Of a stretch of 64,000 bases of DNA, positions 36,801 through 48,800 are shown piece after piece. How positions within the stretch are numbered: position 1 is the stretch's first letter; every line of letters starts with the position of its first letter. Under the pieces are notes generated by a model. That model did no database searches. It was not told the origin of the DNA and saw nothing but the letters and a program-made list of their open reading frames with translations. The position numbers and the translations under genes were made by a program. The DNA comes from Cryptomeria japonica (lineage: Eukaryota > Streptophyta > Pinopsida > Cupressales > Cupressaceae), in contig NC_081410.1 in NCBI RefSeq assembly GCF_030272615.1, forward strand, positions 193,151,619-193,215,618, in the 5' to 3' direction.

Positions 36801-39800
36801 TGAGTCAGGTTATTGATGAAGAGGAAGTCGAAGAAGCATAGTATGATTTAGATGGTATCCTAGATTTGAAAACAAACTTCATTCCTAGGGGAATGATAGA
36901 GCTAGAAAGAATATTTGATCAAGATAAAATGGAAATAGAAAGATTGCACGACTCAAGTGGAGGTGCTTGTGAAACGGTGAATTTGGGAAATGACAAAGAA
37001 GTTAAGAATGTATTCATAGGGAAAGCATGCACGCCCAGTGAAAGGGAAGGCATATTGAAGAACATGAGAGATTTTCCCGATATGATTGCATGGGGATATG
37101 ATGATTTGAACGTCAATAATCACACATACTATTCCCTTGAAACGAGTCAGTAAGCCATTTAGGCAGAGACAAAGGCTAGTGAACCCTTTGCTGGAACCTC
37201 TCATATATCAAGAAGTGAAGAAATTGTTGTCAGCAAGGATTATCTTTCCCGTGCGACACTCGACGTGGGTCGCCAATTTGGTCCCACTTAGAAAAAAGAG
37301 TGGAGAGGTAAGGCTTTGTGTTGATTTCAGAAATTTGTATAAAGCGTCAGAGAAAGATAACTACCCACTTCCATCATTGGATGAGGTTTTACAAATTGTG
37401 AATGGATTGCAAATGATGTCCTTTTTGGACGGATATTCAAGATACAATCAGGTGATGGTAGAATATGAAGATAGATTAAAAACAACCTTCACCACAAAGT
37501 GGGGTACATTTGCATACAGAAGGATGCCATTTGACTTAATCAATGTTGGAGCCACGTTCCAGAGAGCTATGGATATTGCATTTCAAGATTTGATTGGAAA
37601 ATGCATCATTATTTACATGGATGACATTACAATTTTCTCAAGGAAATGAGAAGATCACATTGAAGATTTGAGAAAGGTATTTCGAAGATGCAGAAAGTAC
37701 GAGATATCTCTTAATCCTAAGAAATGCATATTCGGGGTTACAAAAGGTAAATTGTTAGGACATATTATCTCAGAGAAAAGAATTTCCATTGATCCAGAAA
37801 GAGTTGAAGCTATATCCAAGATAAACGTCCCAAGCAGTAAGAAAGAACTGAAGTCCTTCGGTAAATTTAATTTTTTGAGGAAATTTATCTTTGGATTTGC
37901 TGAGATAATACGACCACTGAATGAAATGTTGAAGAAAGATGCTAAGATGGAATGGACGACAAAAGCAAAGAAAGCATTTGAAGAAATCAAGTCCACCATC
38001 GTTGAGGCTCCTGTTTTGGTCAGTCTTGATTATGCAAGACCTTTTTATGTGTATTCATTCGCCTCAGAACATACTTGTGCTGCAGTCCTTACACAGAAGA
38101 ATGAAGATAAAGATGAACATCCCATAGCATTTATGAGCGCACCATTGAAAGATGCGGAGCTAAGATATCTGAATGTAGAGAAACAAGCTTATGCTTTGGT
38201 AAAAGCAATAAAGAAATTTAGACATTACATTTTGAGGGCAAAAGTTCATGCCATTGTCCCAGATGCAGCAGTTAAGACACTCATTATGTAGAATGAATTA
38301 GGAGAAAGGAGAGGAAAGTGGGTCGCCACTATCCAGGAGTATGACATTGAGATTCAACCAATGAGACTTGTTCGAGGTCAAGCCTTAGTGCAGACTTAAG
38401 CAGTTGATGGACTCGGATTAGTCCAACAAGTCTATGCAATTGAGGACGTCACTCCAGATGAATGGTATAAGGATATTGTTTGCTATTTATTAAACCAGAA
38501 ATGCCCCGCGGGTATGAGCCCTGCTTAGAAGAGAGCATTTAGATTGAAGTGTCAATATTTTAAATTTTACAATGCTTGGTTTTATACCGAAGAAATCATG
38601 AAGGAATATATTTGAGATGTGTTGGCAAAGATGAAGCAAAACAGATTATGGAGCATTTTCACAACAGATTTGGGATAGGTCATGGTGCGAGCTTGGCTAC
38701 TGCGCACCAAATTTTGAGAGCAGGTTATTACTGGTCTACTTTGTTCCAAGATACTCATGAACACGTGAAGATGTGTCACGCATGCCAGGTTGTTGTCGTT
38801 CGAGAGAAGAATATAGCTATGCCGTTGCAGCCTGTGATCGAGTCCAAACCGTTCGGTATGTGGGGTATCGACTTCATTGGTATGATCAATCCGCCTTCTT
38901 TTGCGCAACACAGGTAAATTCTAACCGCGACTGATTACGGTACTCGTTGGTCAGAAGCTCAAGCTTTGAAGTTATGTACAACTGAAGCTATGATTAAATT
39001 TTAAGAGGAGAACATCATTACCAGGTTTGGTTGTCCACATGCTATTGTTTGTGATAATGGTTCTGCCTTTACATCATTGAAATTTTCGAATTGGGCTTTT
39101 GAATATGGTATAACCCTTAAGTTTTCATTGAATTATTATCGTTAAGGTAATGGGTTAGCCGAATCAAGGAATAAGAATTTGTTGAGTATGATTAAGAAGT
39201 TGGTAGAGAAAAATCCAAAAGACTGGCACACGCAATTGAGATTCGCCCTTTGGGCAGATAGAACGAGAGTAAAGAATTCATCGGGGACTTCCCCATATTT
39301 TCTGGTATATGGCCAAGAGCCTGTCTTCCCCGTACAATTGAGGATCCCCACATTAAGATTTATACAAGATTACATGAAGGGCGAAGACAGAGTGCAAACG
39401 AGATTGACACAGTTGATGAACTTAGAAGAAGAGAGAGATAAAGCATTAGAGAATTTCGCCAAACATCAGAGCGTAGTTAAGAGAGGGTTTGACAGACAAG
39501 CATGGGTAAAAGCCTTTAGGATTTCTGAGCTAGTGCTATATTGGAATAAAGCCCACGAAAGAAGAGGAGATCACGACAAATTTGACAAACAATGGAAATG
39601 CCCTTATCATATTGCTGAGATACTGGGAGAGAATGCATTCAAGCTAAGAACCTTAACTGGTGAGGATGTTCCGTTGCCCGTCAATGGACAATTCCTCAAG
39701 CATTACTTCCAACCTTAGGCTTCTTCTGAAGCCTACCCCTTGTATCATAGTTAGAATAGGTCTGCTTTGGTTTGCCTTAGTTTAGGTCTGCTTCTGGTTC

Positions 39801-42800
39801 TGCTTTAGGTTTTAGGTCGGCTTTGCTTAGGTGTTAGTTCCGAGGGATATCCGCTTGTCATGTGGGAGTTGTCAAGACACACTCTGCGTTTCACCAAGTT
39901 TTGTTCGGTCCATTTCTTGAATGATATCTCATGAAGCTCTTTGAATTAGAGATTGTTTTTGTATAGTGTATCATAGGTTGAATCTGTATTTGATAGGATT
40001 GGAAAACTTTTATTGTATTTTGACGCTGGCACCATTTGATTATTATATTTTACACATTATTTTTGTCCGAGTTATTGTAGATTTTCAGGTAAAGTTGTGA
40101 CTAGTGAAAAATTTTATATCCTTCTTTAGTACCATTATAATTCTCAAACCCTAGAGTTCATTGCTTACGAGCCAAAGGAATTGACGGAATATGAAAGCAC
40201 ATGAAAGGAAATATCAAAAAAAAAAAAAAGAAAAGAAAGAAATGCAAAGAAATGAAATATCTAAATTGGCTAATGGGGATATGCGAGTGACTCCACCGGG
40301 GCTATAGATGGCTAGCCGACAGTGGAGCAATATTCGTGAGGTTACAATAGGCCGCTTATGAAGTATGGACATCTTACGTAGCTAGTTTCACTAGATCCTT
40401 TGATTTTACAATATTCTCGTGAAGTTAATGAATGCAATTGCACACACGTGGATACTCAATGATTAAGTAACTTGATACAATTCTTGGATTCCATCTTTTC
40501 AAATGTGTTTTCTAACCTTTTGCTATGTTATGCAAGGATTAATTGAAGATTCTAAGGGTCGGATTGAGCTTTGTTCTTAAAATGTTCTGGAACATTTCCT
40601 TCGTGGAGTCGCTAGATGTTATGACCTTTTCACACATCGCCCCATTGCTAACGGGGACCCCCTCTTTTCCTGCTTTCTGCGTTGTTAGTGTTTCGGCTGC
40701 TTAGTGGGCAATTTGTGTTTCCTGTGCCCGAGTCTCAGAATTTTGATCATGCCTAGGGCCATTTAGGGTTTTGAGGTTATAGGATCAAGCGTGTGAAAAT
40801 TGAGATTTTTATATGATCCTAAATTTGTCTAAATGTCCTCATCGGTGATTTTAAGGGCTAAGGTGTTTTCAGACCTTTTGGAGTTGTTTTCTCTGTTCTA
40901 GGGAGTTGTTCAAGTTGATTTCGCACTTTATCCCGATAGATTTCCTTGTGCTACACTCCAATTTTTGATGAATTTGCCTAAGTCCAGTTGAGTTTTATTA
41001 AGTTTCGAAGTTCCTAAGTGATTCTGAGTGGAAAAATCATCATTTTCCGGATGAAAATCCATATTCTAAGGGTTAAAAGGTCAAAATTCAATACTAGAGG
41101 TGCTTTTCCCCTCATATTCCTGACTACCCATGGTTTTTCCCTCTCAGAATCCAGACTGGACATGGATTTCCCTTGGAATCCATACTTGCTCCATTTTTCC
41201 ACCATTGTGAATCCATACTAGGGTCGTTTTTCCCGTGGAAGCATTAAATTTTGACTAAGTGTCAGGATTTGTCTTGACTACTGACTTTTTTCCACTAGGG
41301 AAGTATGGATGGAATTGCGGATGACGTTCCACACCTGGGTCGATTTTCCACCAGGTCTTTTGTGACAAGTTTCGAGTATTTTTGTGCAGACTCTCAGTCC
41401 AGACTCATTGAGAGCATTTTTGATGATTTTGAGTCTAGATTTTCATCCAGACTGAGGTCGATTTTCCATCGAGGGGTAGTTTGAGTGAATGAAGTGATTT
41501 TTGAGTCCGGATTTTCATCCAGCCTAAGGTCGATTTTCCCCTAGCCCCATTTTGTGTGCATTTTGATGGATTTTGTTGGGAAATTTTATCCAAACTTAGA
41601 TCGCTTTCCCTTATAGGGAATATTTTGACGTTTTAAATGATTTTGATGGGATTTTTAAATCCCTACTTGGATCAATTTTCCCAAGTGGCTCAAATTTTGA
41701 TTTAAATTGCATTATTTTAATAAAGTGAGCCTTGTTTAATTGTTTTTTAATAAAGCAACGATTATTTAATAAATTTTAAAAACAATTAAATGATTTGCAA
41801 TAAGCGTTTAATGTTTTAATCTTCTAGAAGCAAATCAGTTTCACCCAAGCAAGTATAAGAACAAAGTGTTTTATCCCACATTGCTTGTGTGGTGAAAGTT
41901 GGTGATGAAAGCAAGTTTAAAGAGAGAAGTCCAACATTATTTTATTATTAAGTTTGCCAGGTGTTTCCATGTAAGGGCGATTTTCTCTCTTATTGGTGAT
42001 TTTTGATGAAGTGTTTTGGAGAGGTGTTTGATTGAAGACTTATATTTTTCCTCCTTTTTTCCATCTTGGCAATCCACTTGATTGCTGCCATTGGAGTTTA
42101 TTGACTCCATTGTTTTCAGATTTTTGATTTTGGAGACAGCGATCTTTTCCTAAGTGGCGACTTTCTACTTTGGCAACTTTTGGTGATTTTAGAGGATTCT
42201 TATTTCGATTTTCCCTCAAGTCCGCCATTCAACTTGCTGTTATCAGACTTGATTCAGACTGATTGGAGTGCATATTGAAGATCATTTGCCACGATTTTGG
42301 TGAAGTTCGCCATTTTTGGGTGAGATCTACGATTTTGGTGAAGGGCGATTTGTGTTGAATTCCTCCACTCCAAACTTTGAAGATTTTCCTTGATATCGCC
42401 TTGGTTATTTGCTGTTCTCAGACCTTCATTGTTGGCAGATTGCATACATATTGAAGACATGTTTTAGATTTGAAGGTGGCGGCATCGCTGGGAAAATACG
42501 ATTTCTATTTGGCAAGTGTTCTATGACATATTTTGGTGGATTCATGCATGGTTGTTACTGCCATTGCTTCCTACTTGCTGTCATTACCTCAGATCTGAAC
42601 TTTGACGCCATTGTTGCAGCAGGGGTGACCTTCATTGTTGGTTGTACATTCATTTTTCAGACTTAAACTTTCATTGCCAGCCAACTCCAAACTTAACGAT
42701 TTGCCTTTGGGAGAGTTTTCAGGTCATTTTCAGTCAATCACTTGACCATTTGAGGGCTGTTACAGGTTTGCAACTTTGCCATGGCTGCTTGTGTTGGCAT

Positions 42801-45800
42801 TGAGTTGTCATTGATGTCAACCGGTATTGCAAGCTACCGATAGAGGTATGTCAACCCGGTATGAAGAAGATTGAACCGACATAAAGAAGATTAACATGAA
42901 GGCTTGTCAACCGGTATGATGGAAGACAAGTAGGTATTGATACTTTCAGTGACTTCACCGGTATGAGGTGAGATGCATGTGTGTGTTAGCATGTTGAGTG
43001 ATAACCGGTAGAGCATAAACCGGTTTGAAGGTTGGCTGCTTGTTTATGATGAAGAGGCAGAATGTTAAAATGATCACAAGCCACCGAAGGTGAAGATGTG
43101 CTATCGCTGTAGTGTGCACTACCGGTTAACAGAAGGAGAAGGTCTCACCAGTAAGGGCTTGTGCTGCTATGAGTTTGTTGAATGTTCAAGTGTAAGCCGA
43201 CCTTGTGTCGGTGAGCTGAGTATATGACCGATGTGATGCCATGTGAAGCTAAGGTGGCAAGCATGCAAAGGTTGGTGAAGTTTCCATCGACATAGTTGTT
43301 GGAACAATTAGTCGACATGATTGAAACAACCATAAATCATGGGATGATAACAGATTGATGCGGCTCGAGGAAGAATGAATGATAGAGAAAGATCAGGGAG
43401 TTGTTGGCGCCTGGATCGAAGCAAAGAAATCAGATTGCAAGAGGACCTCGAGAAGGAAACAGTTGGGCCATAAAGAGTCGACAGATTTCAAGGCCGAAAA
43501 TCATGGTCGGGATTGCAATCTTTAGCAAATATGCATTGATGATGGAAAACGCATACAAATGCATTCCTCCAATGTAGGTGATTGATCCAAGACGGATCGG
43601 ATTAGATCAGATGCAAATTTGGTCGGGAGAAGGAAATCCTAACCACCCTTAGATTGAATTGATTTTTGGTGGGAAAGATCAAGATTAAATATGATGACTT
43701 GAGACTGTGATCGGTGCTGCTGAAGAGTGAAGGAGAGTGTGAAATTGTTGTCTGAGAGCCAAAGAGATAAACACTTGAAGCGTTTATGAGTGAAGACTAT
43801 ACCGGTAAGGAGAAGCAGGGTAAACCGGTCGTTTTGAGTGGAATTGTGAAGATATTGTGAGAGGAGACTTAGCAAAGTTAGAATTAGCAGCAAAGCAAAG
43901 TTGCAGATGTTGGCATTGTGTTGTCATTGATGTCAACTTGTATAGGATGTTACTAGTATCACTGACATTGATGTCAACTATTGAACAAGAGGTTGTTGGC
44001 ATTAGAGTTTGATGTCAACCGGTATAGAAGATGGACCAGTATGGGAGAAGATTTGATGTGTTGTCATTGGTGACAACCACGTGACAATTTTCTTGCAGAT
44101 GAAAGAACCAACATGTACCGGTATGTTTGATGTGCAGTAATGTGACCACTCTGAAAAAGGGTTGTTGATATGGCGTTGCATACAACCCGGATGAAGAGAT
44201 TACATGATGAGCATTGGTTATGTTGAAGTAGCTGAATACTGTTTGGTTCACATCAACACCGGAGGAGAAGTAGAAGTATTAGAAGGCCACTAGATTGCTA
44301 GTTTAAGGATAACTAGCAGGTCTCCCACCGGATGAAGAAGCTTCCCAGGCTAGGTGATAGGTTGACAAAGTATGTTCCCTCTGTGTGTAGGATGACATAT
44401 GTCATGTGAATGATGTATCCTCCCCTCAGTAAAGTCACACTTGTACCGGCAGAATGATTCCCTGAGATAGGCAGATGAGTGAATGCAGAGACCAGTTGTA
44501 CAAGTGGAAGATGAGGAAGCCTCCAGAGCATGAGATCAGAAATACACATCGGATAAGCAGGGTGTGCTACCAGGACATTGAAGGAAGAATGAGGATTTGA
44601 GATGGTGTGTTTGTCATCTTGACAAACCAGATGAGAGTAGAACCGGTTTGATGGAGAAGAATGCTGGTGAGTTTGCAGGAATATACATGGGATACCGGGA
44701 TACTGAAGGAAGGTTGATGCAGAATAGTTGGAGTGTGATGACTTGGTGTAATGTGTCTCACTGGCAAGAAGGAAAGTGTGCTGCCCACCGACATACACAT
44801 TTACTAGAATCTGCATTGGTGATAGTTGACATGGTATGTTAACCGGTGAAACATCAGAGAAGAGACAAGGAAGATAAGGTTCTCACCTGATAAAGATGGA
44901 GTTCGTTGAAGGTTGATGACATGTTGTCATCAACAGTGGTTACCGGTATGAAAGCCCACTGGTAATATGGACAAGGTGCAGGTGCAGAAGACTCCTACCT
45001 GATGAGAATGTGCATGTTTTGGTTTGACATGTCTGGCGACCGGTCAAGGTGTTCCACCGGTGGTTCAGCAAGTGCAGACATGATGAGTGAACCGGTAGAG
45101 TGTGAGATACCGACAGGGTTAGTAAACCGATAGGAAATAGGAACTGGTAGATTGTTTGGTCGGTGCTCCTATCTAGACCGACATGAAGAAGTCAAGCTGG
45201 CAGTTGGTTGACTTGGATGCCACATGTAGTCAAGGTAGCGGACCTGCATTTGAATGAAGAAGGAATATACACTGATGGAGTAGTTGCAGAGTTGGTCGAC
45301 ATTAATGGAAGATCCCACAAATCATGGGACGTGTTGTAGAGTCGTTGCAGAGGTTTGCGGCTCGAGGTCTGGAAGACAACTTAGAGCCAGCAAAAAGTGT
45401 TTGAGGAGATCGAGGTGGATGAAGGAAACATCAAGACCGATCTTGGTGGTTGACCAAGAAATCAACCAATAAGGGAAAAAGCAGATCGCCAGAGATAGTA
45501 GGCGCGATCAAGAAGGCGCGTTAATGGTGGAGGTGTACAGTTGGCTGTCAGGGAGATCAGATCGGGCAAGATCTGATTGGATTTGGTTTGCCTCGAGGAT
45601 GATAAGGAAACCCTAACCACCTAGAATTTGAATTGGCCTTTGGTGGGAAAAATAGACTATAAATATGCAGGCCAAAGACATTGTTAAGTGCTGCTGAATA
45701 GAAGAAGAGAGTGCTGCTGCGAAGTGATTGAGTGTTACTTCTGCATGTGAGAGCAAATCAGTCAAGTGCTCAACGAATATCTGAGAAGAGATTGAGTGTG

Positions 45801-48800
45801 AGGGAGAACCAGGTTGAAGTGTTCAATTGGTAGCAGTGCAGAACCAGTAGTGTCCATACCGACAGAGCAGAAGTGAAGGAAGCTGCAAAGAAGGCAGACA
45901 TAGAACGGACATAGTTTAGTACCGATAAAGAGCAGAGCAGTGAGGAGGAGGTCCAGTAAAGCAGAGCAGAGGAGAGCAACAACAGAAATGTACCGGTGTA
46001 GTAGAGAAGGTATCTCACCGGCAGAGTGAGGTATATGAAATGGTTGCACGATTCACTTGTAACAAGATAACTACCTTAGTAATTGATGTTTTTATTGTGA
46101 ATACTAAGTTGTAGCTCGGTGCAGGGGTTGTAGCTCATAAACTAGCAGGGGTTGGTGCTCCTTGGGTTGGTGCCCTAAATCAGGGGTTGTAGCCCTAAAC
46201 ATTGTAATAGAGATTTGATTGTGAGGTTGGATTGGAGCAGTAGACTCCAACAACATTGCTCACTGAGGTTTTTCCCATCTTGGGTTTTCCTCGTATATGA
46301 TGGTGTTATGTGATGTCCCTTTGTGTGATTGCATTTGTATTTCTGTCTCCTCACTAACCGGTAAGTCTGCATTTTGTTAGATCCCATAACCGGTATACAC
46401 ATCAAGGTTGTTAAAGGGAAAAGAGTAGAGAACCACTGATTCACCCCCTCTCAGTGGTACATTGTGTCTAACAACAGAGTCTATGGAGGATACACAGATT
46501 GGTAAGGTTGAAACCGACAGAGGATAATTTTTTAAGGTTGCAAAACTTCTTTTGCGACAGGGATCTCATTTGTATAACTGAGTTTTATATTGTTTTCATT
46601 GAGTTGGTGCTTAGTGCAGGGGTTGTAGCTCCTTTAGGTTGTAGCCTATTGTGCAGGGGTTGGTGCTCCTTTGTGTTGGTGCTCATAAGTCAGGGGTTAG
46701 TGCTTCTTGGGTTGGTACCCTAAAATTGTAATCAGATCTTTTACATTGTGAGGCTGCATTGGAGCAGAAGATCTCCAACAGCTATTCTCACCGAGGTTTT
46801 TCCCACATTGGGTTTTCCTCGTATATCTGGTGTTGTGTGATGCACTCTTGTGTATGAGCTATGTTGATGTTATAGCAATTTATTTCAGACACTTCGATTG
46901 CATTGTTTGAGCTACTGGTTAGCATTCGGTTCATTTTATTTATTACCGGTATATCCCTGCTGAAGAAAGTGTTTAAATCACTGATTCACCCCCCTCTCAG
47001 TCACTCTTGATCCGATATACTCCTTTGCACTATAATTTACCCGAAATTTCTAACTATAAGGAGGTGTTGATTTCATGAGGGTTTCGTACCCTAATCTTGT
47101 CACATTTTGTATTTAAATTGTTAAAATCTAACTAGAGGGTGGACTAATTTCCTGATTTCCATACCTTAATTGATCTAAATCATTAAGAAGTCAAGAATTT
47201 TATTAAGAATATTGTATTTTTTCCTAAGTTCTAACTTCAAGCGTCGTACAGTTACGATGTCGAAGTCTGGATTTAAGGAAAGAAGAGAACAATGGAGAAT
47301 TGTGGAGAATGGATTCTATCCAGAATCCAAGATGTCATCGAGATGGAAGGAGATTGTGGATATAACATGCATTTCTTGAGCCTTAACTTGATGCGACAGC
47401 GGATGTTCGGTGTTGGAAATCAGGTTCCTTCCCTAGCATATGTAAACATTATGAAGAGTGGTATCTTTGAAGCCGCTGGATTCCCACAGTACATATAGTG
47501 CAATGAGCTTATCCTGGAGTGTGCATGATGTTATGGTCCTTGCGCGGAAATGATCAAGACTCCTAAGGGCGTTGTCATTGCCTACCTTGTTGAAGATGCG
47601 ATTGCTGAGGTGTTTGGAATTCCATGTGGAGCAGATATGCAGAATGTAACTAAGGATGAATATGAAGATCGATACACGAAGAAGATGGATGCGTGTAAAA
47701 ATGTAGTGAATAAAGAGTGGATGATCGAGCCTAGGCTTCATCATTCCAAGGCTCCCAAGACACTCATGTGCATAGACTTCAAAGAGGAATATAGTGACTT
47801 AGTATTCCTGCTTAACCAAGTGATGGGGATGCCACAGGGTACAATACCCTATGGATGGATGTTCTATTTCATCCAGGATTGTCTTAGAGGAACATTAATA
47901 AATTGGTCTAGAATCATAAGTGACAATTTGGAGTTTCGGCTTGAGTAGTGTAGAGTGGTCCAAGTCATTCGCCATGACTTCCTACTTGGTATACTTGCTT
48001 GCACAGTTTGTTACATACAAAGGATTGATATGCAAAGGTGAAGTTGAGAATGGGCAAGGACAATTCAGAAGTTATGAGTGCTATCCCCAGTTGAACATGT
48101 ACATAATTGAAGATTATAAGAGAGTGAATGATGTATTCACAATGTACATCATGCAGATGCTGCAAGGTGGAATCCACAAGAGGTTGTCCAAGGAGGCAAC
48201 AGAGCTAATAGAGAAATATGGATCGTGGTATATTCAGTTTCCCACTTTCACGTACCTTAGGATTCATGGTTTTCAATCCAAACCCTACAGGCTTCCTAGG
48301 TCTCCTTCCAACATAATGATCTTGTTGGAAGTGGTGAGACAGCTTCTAGAGTTTGATTCTATTCAAATAGAGAAGCATAGGACAGGCATGACATTCCCTA
48401 GTTGGGAAGACATTGGAGGTTTGCCAGTCTGCCTTAGCCACCAGCACTGCGAGTGAGGAACTTGCATTCTATCGATTTGCAACCTTCAAGAAAAGGGAAA
48501 GATTTGATCCAGATAAGAAAGTTGGAAGGATCAGGGGAGAGAAGTTCATCCACAAGGTAGACATAGAAGATTATTGGGCCAACCTAATGGACGAGCAGGC
48601 AGTGAAGAGATGAATGTGGTCCAAAATGTCAGTGGATTTCATGAGGAAGTGTGGACTTTTCCTCATTCCTGATCAGGTGTTAGATGACAGAGATCATACG
48701 CATCCACAGTATGAAAATGAAATGAAGAAGGCAATCTTACTGCCTAATTGGTCAGAATCAAAAGAGATATATTTAAATATATTGATGAGAGAGGTCTTGA

